Source: Burkholderiaceae bacterium
GTDB taxonomy: Bacteria > Pseudomonadota > Gammaproteobacteria > Burkholderiales > Burkholderiaceae_C
Direction of reading: 5' to 3'
DNA: 64,000 nt
Assembly: GCA_030695205.1 (NCBI GenBank)
Contig: JAUYTN010000045.1
Location: 1-64,000, forward strand
Shown: positions 37,019 through 46,585 of the stretch, one piece after another
Position numbering within the stretch: the first letter of the stretch is position 1
How the letters are laid out: each line of letters opens with the position of its first letter
Made by a program: the position numbers and the translations under genes
The notes under the pieces: generated by a model
Database searches by the model: none
What the model was told of the DNA's origin: nothing
What the model saw: only the letters and a program-made list of their open reading frames with translations

Positions 37019-38020
37019 TCAAGCCGGATCGCTGGCGGTGGCCACACGGGCGCCGCCCTGGCACAACAACCGGGCCACCTCGGTGCCCAGCGCATCCGCT
37101 TGCGCCAGCGAGTCCACCGGTGCCTGTGCGCTGGCGCGCACCAAGGGTGCATCGCCCTGCTCCTCGCCCCATGCCGCATCGATGTGCAGCACCAGCCCCC
37201 CACCGTCCACCGGTACCCAGCGAGAAAACGCCGCCAGCGGCATGGAGCAACTGCCTCCCATGCAGCGGCTGACTGCCCGCTCCGCCGCCACCGACCACCA
37301 GGTCGGCGTATGGGCCAAGGGGGCCAACGCCGCCCGCACCGCCGCATGGGGGCTACAGATTTCAATGCCCAGTGCACCCTGACCCGCTGCGGGAAGCATC
37401 TCCGTGGGCTCGAAAATGTGCCGGATGCGCGCCTCCAGGCGCAGCCGCTTGAGCCCTGCAGCGGCCAGCACGATGGCGTGGTACTGCCCCTCATCGAGCT
37501 TGCGCAACCGGGTGTCCAAGTTGCCGCGCAGGGGCTCGATGCGCACATCGTGGCGGCCCATGGCCCGCAGGGCCTCGCGCAGCAGCACCAGACGGCGCAA
37601 ACTGGAAGTGCCCACCACTGCACCAGGCGGGAGGTCGGCCAGCCCAGCGCAATGCGGCGACACCCAGGCATCGCGCGGGTCTTCGCGCTCCATCACACAG
37701 GCCAGCTCAAAGCCATCGGGCAAGGCCATGGGCACATCTTTGAGCGAATGCACCGCCAAGTCGGCCCGGCCCTCGGCCAGAGCCGTCTCAAGCTCTTTGA
37801 CAAACAGCCCTTTGCCCCCCACCTTGCTCAGCGCCCGGTCCAGAATCTGGTCGCCCCGGGTGGTCATGCCCAGCAGGGTGACGGTGTGCCCCAGCCCCTC
37901 CAGCAAGGCCTTGACATGTTCGGCCTGCCACAAGGCCAAGCGGCTCTCGCGGGTGGCAATGGTCAGGTGCAGGGGAGAAGGGGTTGGCGAAGCATCGCCA
38001 AAGGCTGCGGCTGGGGGCAT
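37019..38020 (-). CDS. hemC: Porphobilinogen deaminase HemC
   Basis: Polymerises four porphobilinogens to hydroxymethylbilane. Start ATG 38020 gives 333 residues; a frame to 38098 is possible but not family-like. The cofactor-anchoring Cys258 lies in [11 protein letters not shown]. Other motifs are [58 protein letters not shown] and [23 protein letters not shown]. First gene of hemC-hemD-hemX-hemY-GGDEF; it is divergent from ppc across 162 bases (38021-38182) that must hold both promoters. Confidence 0.97.
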   Translation of the reverse strand: MPPAAAFGDASPTPSPLHLTIATRESRLALWQAEHVKALLEGLGHTVTLLGMTTRGDQILDRALSKVGGKGLFVKELETALAEGRADLAVHSLKDVPMALPDGFELACVMEREDPRDAWVSPHCAGLADLPPGAVVGTSSLRRLVLLREALRAMGRHDVRIEPLRGNLDTRLRKLDEGQYHAIVLAAAGLKRLRLEARIRHIFEPTEMLPAAGQGALGIEICSPHAAVRAALAPLAHTPTWWSVAAERAVSRCMGGSCSMPLAAFSRWVPVDGGGLVLHIDAAWGEEQGDAPLVRASAQAPVDSLAQADALGTEVARLLCQGGARVATASDPA

Positions 38021-38182
38021 GGTGACGGGCTCAAGGGAGACAGGACAACAACACATTCGACCGGCCCAGAAAGAACCGGGTTCGTAACCTTTTTGCAAAG
38101 GTTTGAAGGCCAGTCGATGCTAGCATGCACATTGCTTAAAAAAGCAGCAAAACCACCCCTTCTCCGACTGTCAGGAAGCCCC

Positions 38183-41161
38183 ATGCCCTCTGCACCAGGC
38201 CCTTCGGCCTTGCCAGCCGCCGCACCATCCACCGCATCCCAACCCTCCAGCGGCAGCGCACCCGACAAAGACGCCCCGCTGATGGAGGACATCCGGCTGC
38301 TGGGCCGCTTGTTGGGAGAGGTGATCCACGAGCAGGAAGGGGCTGCTGCGTTCGAGCTGATCGAGCACATCCGGCAGCTGTCGGTGGCCTACCGGCGCAG
38401 CGATGACACCGCCGCCGACGCGGCCCTGAAAAAGCTGCTCACAGGCCTGAGCGACGACCAAACGGTGAGTGTGATCCGCGCCTTCACCTACTTCAGCCAC
38501 CTGGCCAACCTGGCCGAGGACCGCCACCACATTCGCCGCCGTGCTGCCCACGAGCGCGCGGGCGATGTGCAACCCGGCAGCCTGGACATGGCGCTCCAAC
38601 GCATACGAGCCGCCGGCGTTTCGTCCGATGCGGTGGCGCACACCCTGGCCCATGCCCACGTGTCGCCCGTGCTGACTGCCCACCCCACCGAGGTGCAGCG
38701 CAAAAGCATTCTGGACGCCGAGCGCGCCATCGCTCAGCTGCTGGCGGTGCGCGACCACCTGCTGCCCCGCGAACTGGCCGACAACGAGGCGCAGATCCGC
38801 GCCCGCGTCACTCAGCTGTGGCAAACCCGGCTGCTGCGCTTTACCAAGCTCAGCGTGGCCGACGAGATTGAAAACGCCCTGAGCTACTACGAAGCCACCT
38901 TCCTCACCCAGATTCCCCGCCTGTACCGGGAACTGGAAAACCTGCTGGCACTGCCGCCAGGGTCGGCCCGGATTCCGCCCTTTTTGCGCATGGGCCAGTG
39001 GATAGGCGGCGACCGCGATGGCAACCCTTTCGTCACCGCTGCCACCCTTGCCTTTGCGCTCAAGCGACAGTCAGAGGTGGCCCTGCGCCACCTGCTGACC
39101 GAGGTGCACCGGCTGGGCAGCGAGCTGTCCATGTCCGAAATGCTCACCGGTGTGACACCCGCCATGGTCGCACTGGCCCAGCGCTCGCCCGACACCAACG
39201 CCCACCGCATGGACGAGCCCTACCGCCGCGCCCTGACTGGCATGTACGCCCGCCTGGCCGCCACGCTGACCGAACTGACGGGTGGACAGGCCGCGCGCCA
39301 TGCCGTGGCCCCGCAAGACCCCTACCCCGACGCCGACAGCCTGCTGGCCGATTTGTGCACAATAGAAGCCAGCCTGCTGGCCCACCACGGCGGTGCGCTG
39401 GTACGCCAGCGCCTGGCGCCATTGATGCGCACGGTGGAGGTGTTCGGCTTTCACCTGGCCACAGTGGACCTGCGCCAAAGCTCGGACCAGCACGAACGGG
39501 TAGTGACCGAGCTGCTGCAGGTGGCCCGCGTGTGCCCGGACTACGCCACGCTGGATGAACCCGCCAAACGCCAGCTGCTGCTGCAACTGCTGGGCGAAGC
39601 CCGGCCACTGCGGGTGGTGGGGGTCGACTACAGCGAATGGACACGCGACGAGCTGGCCATTTTTGAAACCGCCCAGCACCAGCGCCAGCGCTGCGGGGCA
39701 CAGGCCATTCGGCACTACATCATCAGCCACACCGAGACGGTGAGCGACTTGCTGGAGGTGCTGCTGCTGCAAAAAGAAACCGGTCTGATGCGTGGCCTGC
39801 TGGGCGATGCCGACCAACCCGCTGTGGCCGACCTGATCGTGGTGCCGCTGTTCGAAACCATCGAAGACCTGGCCCAATCCGCCACCATCATGCGGGAGTT
39901 CTACGCGCTGCCGGGGGTGATGGACATGGTGCGCCGCGGTGGTCCCACCCAGTACGGCGAGCAGGACGTGATGCTGGGCTATTCGGACAGCAACAAAGAC
40001 GGTGGCATCTTCACCAGCAACTGGGCCTTGTACAAGGCCGAAGTGGCGCTGGTGGAACTGTTCAACGCCATGAACTCCGGCACAACCACCGGAAGCGTGG
40101 AGGGCAAAGGTTTCACCGCCGGGCCGCCCCAAGGTGAAACAGCCCCCCTCGGGGGGGCAGCGACCAACGGGAGCGTGGGGGGCAAGGCCATCCAGCTGCG
40201 CATGTTCCACGGCCGGGGTGGCACCGTGGGCCGTGGCGGCGGCCCAAGCTACCAGGCCATCCTGGCCCAACCGCCCGGCACGGTGCGCGGGCAGATCCGC
40301 CTGACCGAACAGGGCGAGGTCATTGGCTCCAAATACGCCAACCCGGACATTGGTCGGCGCAACCTGGAGACCCTGGTGGCTGCCACCCTGGAAGCCACCC
40401 TGCTGCAACCCGCACAGGCCACCCCCTCTACACCGCCAGAATTTCTGGAAGCCGCTGAGGCCTTATCGACCGCCAGCATGGCTGCATACCGGGCACTGGT
40501 GTACGAAACCCCCGGTTTTGCCAGCTACTTCTTCAGCGCGACGCCACTGCGAGAAATCACCGAGCTCAACATCGGCTCCCGCCCCGCCTCGCGCAAAGCC
40601 ACCCAGCGCATTGAAGACCTGCGGGCCATTCCGTGGGGCTTCAGCTGGGGCCAGTGCCGCCTCACGCTGCCGGGCTGGTTTGGGTTTGGCTCGGCGGTAG
40701 AAACCTTTTTGGGCGCAGACGGCGGCAAGCAGCGCGCCGAGCGCCTGGCGCTGCTACAACACATGCAGCAGACATGGCCGTTTTTCAGTGCGTTGCTGTC
40801 CAACATGGACATGGTGCTGGCCAAAAGTGACCTGGCCCTGGCCCGGCGCTACGCCGACCTGGTGGAAGACCGCCAGCTGCGCCAGCGGGTGTTCTCGGCC
40901 ATCGAGGCCGAGTGGCACCTGACGGGCGAAGTGCTGGCGCACATCACCGGCAAAGCCCAGCGCCTGGTGGACAACGCTGCGCTGCAGCGCTCCATGAACC
41001 ACCGGTTTCCGTACATCGACCCGCTGCACCACCTGCAGGTGGAGCTGCTGCGCCGCCACCGCCAGGCCATTGCAAACGGCGAGCCGGTGGATGACCGCGT
41101 CAAGCGCGGCATCCATATCAGCATCAACGGCATCGCAGCCGGGTTGCGCAACACCGGCTGA
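38183..41161 (+). CDS. ppc: Phosphoenolpyruvate carboxylase with extra loop
   Basis: Carboxylates PEP to oxaloacetate, refilling the TCA cycle. Start ATG 38183 behind AGGAAG gives 992 residues, somewhat above the usual 880-950. The catalytic His region [41 protein letters not shown] and the glycine-rich [17 protein letters not shown] are intact. An N-terminal Pro/Ser/Ala stretch (1-35) precedes the core. Between LFNAMNS and [11 protein letters not shown] the protein has about 40 extra residues, part of which is encoded by a GC-rich hairpin repeat (40121-40190). The frame upstream of 38183 is only the antisense of hemC. Confidence 0.96.
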   Translation: MPSAPGPSALPAAAPSTASQPSSGSAPDKDAPLMEDIRLLGRLLGEVIHEQEGAAAFELIEHIRQLSVAYRRSDDTAADAALKKLLTGLSDDQTVSVIRAFTYFSHLANLAEDRHHIRRRAAHERAGDVQPGSLDMALQRIRAAGVSSDAVAHTLAHAHVSPVLTAHPTEVQRKSILDAERAIAQLLAVRDHLLPRELADNEAQIRARVTQLWQTRLLRFTKLSVADEIENALSYYEATFLTQIPRLYRELENLLALPPGSARIPPFLRMGQWIGGDRDGNPFVTAATLAFALKRQSEVALRHLLTEVHRLGSELSMSEMLTGVTPAMVALAQRSPDTNAHRMDEPYRRALTGMYARLAATLTELTGGQAARHAVAPQDPYPDADSLLADLCTIEASLLAHHGGALVRQRLAPLMRTVEVFGFHLATVDLRQSSDQHERVVTELLQVARVCPDYATLDEPAKRQLLLQLLGEARPLRVVGVDYSEWTRDELAIFETAQHQRQRCGAQAIRHYIISHTETVSDLLEVLLLQKETGLMRGLLGDADQPAVADLIVVPLFETIEDLAQSATIMREFYALPGVMDMVRRGGPTQYGEQDVMLGYSDSNKDGGIFTSNWALYKAEVALVELFNAMNSGTTTGSVEGKGFTAGPPQGETAPLGGAATNGSVGGKAIQLRMFHGRGGTVGRGGGPSYQAILAQPPGTVRGQIRLTEQGEVIGSKYANPDIGRRNLETLVAATLEATLLQPAQATPSTPPEFLEAAEALSTASMAAYRALVYETPGFASYFFSATPLREITELNIGSRPASRKATQRIEDLRAIPWGFSWGQCRLTLPGWFGFGSAVETFLGADGGKQRAERLALLQHMQQTWPFFSALLSNMDMVLAKSDLALARRYADLVEDRQLRQRVFSAIEAEWHLTGEVLAHITGKAQRLVDNAALQRSMNHRFPYIDPLHHLQVELLRRHRQAIANGEPVDDRVKRGIHISINGIAAGLRNTG
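40121..40190 (+). repeat. GC-rich hairpin repeat inside ppc
   Basis: Sequence of the form GGGCCGCCCCAAGG ... GCCCCCC-TCG-GGGGGGC-AGCGACC ... GCGTGGGG. The core is a perfect 7-base inverted repeat (40142-40158) with a 3-base loop. From memory, related repeats (GCCCCC...GGGGGC-AGCG ... GCGTGGGGGC) are common between genes in Comamonadaceae; this one is read as protein. Confidence 0.6.
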
Positions 41162-41977
41162 TCAGCGCGCGCCGGCCAGCAGCTCGCGCACCGCGCCGAG
41201 CTGGCGGCGCGAGACGACCAGGTGCTCGGCCACCCCATCCAGCCGCACGGCCCAGCCCTCGCCCTCCTGCGGGTCATGGTGCTTTTCCAGGCTGCGCACC
41301 GCGTGGCGGGCAACCAGCGCATTGCGGTGGATGCGCAGCCAATGGCCGCTGTAGCGCTGCTCCAGCTCGCTGAGCGAACCGTCGTAGATGTGCTTGGCCA
41401 TGGCGGTTCGCACCGTGACGTACTTCCACTCGGCCTTGAGGTAGAGGATGTCTGGCAGTGCCACCCGCTCGGTACGGCCCCGGTCCTGTATGAGCAAGAA
41501 ATTTTCAATAGAAAAAGGCTCTTGCGCTTGCCTGTATTGAGTTTTTAGCTCTACTTTTTTCAAGGCTGCTTGCAAGCGCTCCAAGCGCACGGGTTTGGTC
41601 AGGTAGTCCAGCGCCTCCAGCTCGAAAGCCTGCACCGCATGCTCGGCATGGGCGGTGACGAACACCACCGCCGGCGGGCGGGGCAACTCGCGCAGCGACT
41701 GTGCCAGGCGCATGCCGTCGGTGCCTGGCAGGTGGATGTCGAGCAGGACCACGTCGCAGGCATGGTGCGATAACCAGTGCATCGCGGTCACCGCCTCGGC
41801 AGCCTCGGCAGCCACGGTGGCGGCAGGCGCTTGGCAATCGGCGAGCAATGTGCGCAGCCTGGCGCGGGCCAGGGCCTCGTCGTCCACCACCAGCACCCGA
41901 AGTGCTGCCTGCAGCGTTCTATCGGTGGGCGGGCGACTGCTGGCGACGGGTTGCCTGGTGGCGTCAGGCGTGGTCAT
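41162..41977 (-). CDS. LytTR-family response regulator (AlgR-like)
   Basis: 271-residue response regulator: a receiver domain (about 25-140) with phospho-acceptor Asp80 (VVLLDIHLPGTDG) and Lys128 (YLTKPV), and a C-terminal LytTR DNA-binding domain (about 165-268, YLKAEWKYVTVRT and WLRIHRNALV). The linker (138-159, KKVELKTQYRQAQEPFSIENF) is encoded by AT-rich element copy 6. It overlaps its partner histidine kinase gene by four bases. The pair resembles AlgZ/AlgR; the regulated genes are unknown. In this group the pair often lies next to argH, as here. Confidence 0.9.
   Translation of the reverse strand: MTTPDATRQPVASSRPPTDRTLQAALRVLVVDDEALARARLRTLLADCQAPAATVAAEAAEAVTAMHWLSHHACDVVLLDIHLPGTDGMRLAQSLRELPRPPAVVFVTAHAEHAVQAFELEALDYLTKPVRLERLQAALKKVELKTQYRQAQEPFSIENFLLIQDRGRTERVALPDILYLKAEWKYVTVRTAMAKHIYDGSLSELEQRYSGHWLRIHRNALVARHAVRSLEKHHDPQEGEGWAVRLDGVAEHLVVSRRQLGAVRELLAGAR
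41503..41565 (-). repeat. Dispersed AGCT-N17-AAGCG element, copy 6 (LytTR regulator linker)
   Basis: On the minus strand: GTAGAGCTAAAAACT, then GGCAAGCGCAAGAG with AAGCG exactly 21 bases after AGCT, then CCTTTTTCTATTG. It shares the TAGAGCT variant with copy 3. It lies exactly between the receiver and LytTR domains, in sense with the gene. Confidence 0.75.
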
Positions 41978-43020
41978 GCGGGCAGCTCCAGGCGCACCAC
42001 ATAGCGGCCATCGATCAGCGCCGCCCGAAACTGGGCTTGCAAATCGTGCAGCAGGCTCAGGCGTTCGCGCACGTTGTCCAATGCCAGGCCCTGGCCCGGC
42101 ACACCAGCCCCGGCGGGCACGGTGTTGGTGACACGGACCACCACCCGGTCGCCTCGCCGCTCGGTGGCAATGTGCACATCTGCCCCATGCACACTGGGCT
42201 CGACCCCATGCTTGATGGCGTTCTCCACCAGAGGCTGCAGGATCAGCGGCGGCAGGCGGGCGGCGCTGGCCTGTGGGTCCAACGCCCAGTTCAGCCGCAG
42301 GCGTTCGCCAAAACGCACCTGCTCGATGGCGAGGTAGCGCTGCGCCAGGTGCAGCTCCTGCGCCAGGGTGACTTCGCGCTGCGACTCGCTCAGGGCGCTG
42401 CGAAACAGCTCGCTCAGGTCTTCCAGCAAGGCCTCGGCCCGGGCGGGTTCTGCCCTGACCAGGGCAATGGCGCTGTTGAGGGTGTTGAACAGGAAATGCG
42501 GGCGTATGCGGGCCTGCAGATCAGCCAGCCTGGCCTGGGTGCTGGCAGGAGTCTGCGCACGGCTGCGCCACACCAGTCCGGCCACCAGCACACCGGCCAA
42601 CAAGGCACCGGCCAAGGCCGCCGCCAGCCAGTGTGGCTGCTGGGTGAGCAGCAGCCACTGCGCCAGCGCCATGGAAGAACCGCCCGCCAACGCCCCCAAC
42701 AGCACGCCCGAGGCCACCTGCCAGCGCAACGGCCAGCGGCCCAGTACCCCCTTGAACGCACAGCCCACAATGAGCCAGCCCAACACCGCAGGCTGCGTGA
42801 CCGCCGACAGCGTGGCCATGTGCAGCAGCCACCCCAGTGCTTCCCCGCTGCCAAACAGACTGACCACCACCACCACCGCCTGCACAAACAGCACCGAGCG
42901 CAGCACCACCCCCACATGGCAGGCATCAAACACCAGGTGGCGGGCCACCGCTGGAGCGGGGAGCTCCTGCGCCTGGGACGGCGGCCAATCCAGGGTCGAT
43001 AAAATCTCGTGCGGGTTCAT
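41974..43020 (-). CDS. LytS/AlgZ-type sensor histidine kinase
   Basis: 348 residues from the ATG at 43020 (a frame to 43062 adds 14). It has four or five hydrophobic helices in the first 155 residues, then the His-kinase core: H-box [17 protein letters not shown] with phospho-His175, and ATP-binding motif [14 protein letters not shown], then [13 protein letters not shown]. No separate periplasmic domain, so it likely senses through the membrane. It is coupled to the LytTR regulator by a four-base overlap and is divergent from argH across 204 bases (43021-43224), where I see no named site. Confidence 0.9.
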   Translation of the reverse strand: MNPHEILSTLDWPPSQAQELPAPAVARHLVFDACHVGVVLRSVLFVQAVVVVVSLFGSGEALGWLLHMATLSAVTQPAVLGWLIVGCAFKGVLGRWPLRWQVASGVLLGALAGGSSMALAQWLLLTQQPHWLAAALAGALLAGVLVAGLVWRSRAQTPASTQARLADLQARIRPHFLFNTLNSAIALVRAEPARAEALLEDLSELFRSALSESQREVTLAQELHLAQRYLAIEQVRFGERLRLNWALDPQASAARLPPLILQPLVENAIKHGVEPSVHGADVHIATERRGDRVVVRVTNTVPAGAGVPGQGLALDNVRERLSLLHDLQAQFRAALIDGRYVVRLELPA

Positions 43021-43224
43021 GCGGTGTGGGTACGGGTGCGGCTGCGACAGAACGCCCAGCATGCCGCATTATTGGCTGGCAGAAAAGCCCTGCGCCGCCG
43101 CCCCTGGCCAGACCAACTCCCCACACTGCTCACACGCACCGCCCTACCCCCTGCGGCCACAGCGGCCACTGTTCGCCCCCTGAGGCGCGCCACCCTGCGC
43201 CGCATCCTTCAGATCGCCCTTGCC

Positions 43225-44691
43225 ATGACCTCACCCAACCCACTCGACACCAAATCCCAAGCCTGGTCTGCCCTGTTCTCCGAGCCCATGAGCGAGCTGG
43301 TCAAGCGCTACACCGCCAGCGTGTTTTTTGACAAGCGTCTGTGGCAAGCCGACATGGCGGGCAGCCTGGCCCACGCTGAGATGCTGTCTGCACAGAACAT
43401 CATTTCTGCAGCAGACTTCGCTTCCATACAAAGCGGAATGGCCCAAATTTCCGCTGAAATCGAGTCGGGCGCGTTCGAATGGAAGCTGGACCTGGAAGAC
43501 GTGCACCTGAACATCGAAGCCCGCCTGACCCAGCTGGTGGGCGACGCAGGCAAGCGCCTGCACACCGGCCGCAGCCGCAATGACCAGGTGGCCACCGACG
43601 TGCGTCTGTGGCTGCGCGGCGAGATCGACACCATCGGCGTGCTGCTGAACGAGGTACAAACCGCCCTGGTGGATGTGGCCGAGAAAAACGTCGAAGTCAT
43701 CCTGCCCGGCTTCACCCACCTGCAGGTGGCCCAGCCGGTGAGCTTTGCCCACCACCTGCTGGCCTACGTGGAAATGTTTGCCCGCGACAACGAACGCATG
43801 GCCGACGTGCGCCGCCGCACCAACCGCCTGCCGCTGGGGGCCGCCGCGCTGGCAGGCACCACCTACCCGCTGGACCGCGAGCGCGTGGCCCGCACCCTGG
43901 GCATGGTCGATGAGGCGGGCAACGCCCAGGTGTGCCAGAACAGCCTGGACGCGGTGAGCGACCGCGACTTCGCCATTGAATTCACCGCCGCCGCCAGCCT
44001 GTGCATGGTGCACATCAGCCGCCTGTCGGAGGAACTCATCATCTGGATGAGCCAGAACTTCGGCTTCATCCAAATTGCCGACCGTTTCACCACCGGCTCA
44101 TCCATCATGCCGCAGAAGAAGAACCCCGATGTGCCCGAGCTGGCCCGGGGCAAAACCGGGCGGGTGGTCGGCCACCTGATGGCGCTCATCACCCTGATGA
44201 AGGGCCAACCCCTGGCCTACAACAAAGACAACCAGGAAGACAAAGAACCCCTGTTCGACACCGTGGACACGCTCAAAGACACGCTGCGCATCTTTGCCGA
44301 GATGATCGGCGGCCAGTTGAACGCTGAAACCGGCCAGAAAGAAGGCGGCATCACCGTCAACCCCGCACCCATGCGCGCCGCTGCCCAGAAGGGCTACGCC
44401 ACCGCCACCGACCTGGCCGACTACATGGTGAAAAAAGGCCTGCCCTTCCGTGATGCGCACGAGGCCGTGGCCCACGCCGTCAAAACCGCCCAGGCCAAGG
44501 GTGTGGACCTGAGCGAACTGAGCCTGGCCGAGCTGCAGGCCTTCAACTCGGCCATTGGTGCCGATGTGTTCGAGTGCCTGAGCCTGGAGGGCAGCCTCAA
44601 CGCCCGCAGCACCCTGGGTGGCACCGCGCCAAGCCAGGTGCGGGTGCAGCTGGCGCGGCACCGAGCACGCCTGGCAGGCGCTGCCGCCTGA
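43225..44691 (+). CDS. argH: Argininosuccinate lyase
   Basis: Splits argininosuccinate into arginine and fumarate, the last step of arginine synthesis. Start ATG 43225 gives 488 residues (an open frame to 43009 is intergenic). The superfamily signature [15 protein letters not shown] lies at about 291-305 and carries the catalytic Ser loop. Other motifs are [33 protein letters not shown] and [13 protein letters not shown]. Cytoplasmic homotetramer. The end AGAAA is alanine-rich. No arg gene is adjacent; the neighbours are the LytTR pair and an FKBP gene. Confidence 0.97.
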   Translation: MTSPNPLDTKSQAWSALFSEPMSELVKRYTASVFFDKRLWQADMAGSLAHAEMLSAQNIISAADFASIQSGMAQISAEIESGAFEWKLDLEDVHLNIEARLTQLVGDAGKRLHTGRSRNDQVATDVRLWLRGEIDTIGVLLNEVQTALVDVAEKNVEVILPGFTHLQVAQPVSFAHHLLAYVEMFARDNERMADVRRRTNRLPLGAAALAGTTYPLDRERVARTLGMVDEAGNAQVCQNSLDAVSDRDFAIEFTAAASLCMVHISRLSEELIIWMSQNFGFIQIADRFTTGSSIMPQKKNPDVPELARGKTGRVVGHLMALITLMKGQPLAYNKDNQEDKEPLFDTVDTLKDTLRIFAEMIGGQLNAETGQKEGGITVNPAPMRAAAQKGYATATDLADYMVKKGLPFRDAHEAVAHAVKTAQAKGVDLSELSLAELQAFNSAIGADVFECLSLEGSLNARSTLGGTAPSQVRVQLARHRARLAGAAA

Positions 44692-44799
44692 GCCACCCAT
44701 GGCGCCGCACACAGCGCCCGGGTACAGCCCTACACTCGGGCGCACTGCCTGTGGCCCCTGTCGGCCACCCCCCACCAACCGCTTTTGGAGACCAACCCC

Positions 44800-45225
44800 A
44801 TGACCCCCACATCCCCCTTGCGTTGGGCCCCTCACCTGGTGCTGGCGGCGGCTCTGGCCGCCACCGGCGCCACCTCGGCCCTGGCCGCTTCACAAACCCT
44901 GCCCTCGGGCGTCAAGGTGGAACACACCACCGAGGGCAGCGGCGCACAGCCCCGCGCCACTGACACCGTGCAGGTGCACTACCGTGGCACCCTGGCCGAC
45001 GGCAAAGAATTTGACAGCTCCTTCAAGCGCAATGCCCCGGCCAGCTTCCCGCTCAACCGTGTCATCCCCTGCTGGACGCAGGGCGTGCAAACCATGAAAG
45101 TCGGCGGCAAGGCCACCCTGACCTGCCCACCGGCCACGGCCTATGGCGAACGCGGCGCCGGAGGCTCCGTCCCCCCCAACGCCACCCTGACGTTTGAGGT
45201 CGAGCTGCTGTCCATCGTCAAATAG
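44800..45225 (+). CDS. Exported FKBP-type peptidyl-prolyl isomerase
   Basis: 141 residues from the ATG at 44800 behind GGAG. It has a signal peptide (1-28, cleavage after SALA), then one FKBP domain (about 35-140): VQVHYRGTLADGKEFDSSFKR, FPLNRVIPCWTQGVQTMKVGGKATLTCPPATAYGERG and PPNATLTFEVELLSIVK. Predicted to speed proline isomerisation in periplasmic proteins. It is smaller than FkpA/Mip and lacks their dimerisation helix. Same strand as argH (108 bases away) and the FAD protein that follows. Confidence 0.9.
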   Translation: MTPTSPLRWAPHLVLAAALAATGATSALAASQTLPSGVKVEHTTEGSGAQPRATDTVQVHYRGTLADGKEFDSSFKRNAPASFPLNRVIPCWTQGVQTMKVGGKATLTCPPATAYGERGAGGSVPPNATLTFEVELLSIVK

Positions 45226-45247
45226 CTAGGCGGGTCTGACCACCGCC

Positions 45248-46585
45248 ATGAAAGACTCCCAGGACCCGGACTTTGGTGCCACTGGCCAGTTTGAGCTGAC
45301 CGGTGTGTACCACTCCGACCACAGGCTCGATGCGACCTTTGCCTCCACCCTGGGCCTGGACCAGATCAAAAGCTTGGTGCTGCTGGGTGCAGGCCCTGTG
45401 CATGTGCAGGTGCTGCACGAGCTGGCCCGCCAGCGCCGCGCCGATCTCGACGTCACCCTGGTCACGCCCAACCTGCGGCAGGTGCCTGCGGCCCTGCTGC
45501 CAGGTGTGGTGGCCGGGCTGCACAACGCCCGTGACTGCCACACAGACCTGACCCCCCTGCTGCAGTCGGCAGGTGTGCGCTGGATGGCGGCGCAAGCCGC
45601 CGGACTGGATGCGGGCACGTCATCGGTGCTGCTCGACAACGTGCCCCTCGACCACGTACCCCAGTCGGTGGAACCGACAGCGGAACGAGCGACGCAACCC
45701 GCGGTGGCCCGCCCATCGCTCATCGGCTATCACCTGCTGAGCGTGGACACCAGCCCGCTGGACGGTTGTGCCGACCCCACCCAGCAACTCAAGGGCGCAG
45801 CGCAGCATGGCCTGTGCACCTCGGCAACGGCCCAGTTCGCGCAGCGCTGGCCACTGGCCGCCGCGCGGCTGTGCCAACTCGCCGCCCAGCGGCAGGGTGT
45901 GCCCGTGCGGCTGGTGGTGGTTGGCCAGGGGGTTCATGCCTTTGAAATGGCCTGCGCACTGCACCAGTGGGCATCGGCCCAACGGCTGCGTGCCGAGTTG
46001 GCGCTGGTGACCCATGGCGCAGATGTCGTCAGTGGCCAGACGCCCAGCGTTCGGCGGCGGGCCTTGGGCGTACTCAAGCGCCTGGGCATCGAGGTGGTGC
46101 CCACACGGGCCCTGCACATCGTGCCCGATGGTGTGGCGCTTGACGCTGCTCACCCATTGCTGCCCAGCGACCTGACCCTGGTCGCGCTGGAGTCCGCTCC
46201 ACCTGTGTGGCTTGCTGCGAGTGGGCTGAGACTGGATACGTCGGGCTACATGGCCACCAACGACCGTTGGCAAAGCGTGTCGCATCCACAGGTGCTGGCC
46301 ACCTCTGGCAGCCACAGCAGCGGTGCAACCAGCGGCACGGCCGCCTGCGAAGCGGCTGAACAGTCGGGGGCTGCGCTGGCACTGAACCTGCGCGCCCTGG
46401 CATCGGAGCAGCCACTGGCCCCACCGCCCCAGGGCCATCGTCCCCTGGGTTTTGTGGACTGTGGGTATGGCCAGGCCATCGCGTACTGGGGCCCCTGGAG
46501 TGCCGAAGGCCGCTGGGCCTGGCGCTGGAAGCACAAGGCGGCCACCACCTACCTTTCCCGACAGCGACCCCGCACCCTGCCATGA
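45248..46585 (+). CDS. FAD-dependent oxidoreductase-like protein (SelD N-domain / NDH-2 type)
   Basis: 445-residue protein with a two-nucleotide-fold layout. The first fold has LVLLGAGPVHVQVLHELA (about 41-58) and DVTLVTPNLRQVPAALLPGVVAGLH, which closely follows the pattern of the FAD domain fused to selenide-water dikinases and related NADH dehydrogenase-like proteins. A second fold lies near 223-240 (LVVVGQGVHAFEMACALHQW). Both glycine motifs deviate from GxGxxG, so catalytic activity is uncertain. The C-terminus has GFVDCGYGQAIAYWG. Its stop overlaps the start of the kinase gene (46582-46585). No selD or selA is visible here. Confidence 0.7.
   Translation: MKDSQDPDFGATGQFELTGVYHSDHRLDATFASTLGLDQIKSLVLLGAGPVHVQVLHELARQRRADLDVTLVTPNLRQVPAALLPGVVAGLHNARDCHTDLTPLLQSAGVRWMAAQAAGLDAGTSSVLLDNVPLDHVPQSVEPTAERATQPAVARPSLIGYHLLSVDTSPLDGCADPTQQLKGAAQHGLCTSATAQFAQRWPLAAARLCQLAAQRQGVPVRLVVVGQGVHAFEMACALHQWASAQRLRAELALVTHGADVVSGQTPSVRRRALGVLKRLGIEVVPTRALHIVPDGVALDAAHPLLPSDLTLVALESAPPVWLAASGLRLDTSGYMATNDRWQSVSHPQVLATSGSHSSGATSGTAACEAAEQSGAALALNLRALASEQPLAPPPQGHRPLGFVDCGYGQAIAYWGPWSAEGRWAWRWKHKAATTYLSRQRPRTLP

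Noticed and set aside
35977..37671. 564-codon frame containing hemD
   Set aside because: The first 220 codons overlap hemC out of frame and are Arg/Trp-rich shadow; only the part from about 37008 is HemD.
37100..38182. Upstream extension of the ppc frame
   Set aside because: It is antisense to hemC, and a normal ribosome site and ATG are present at 38183.
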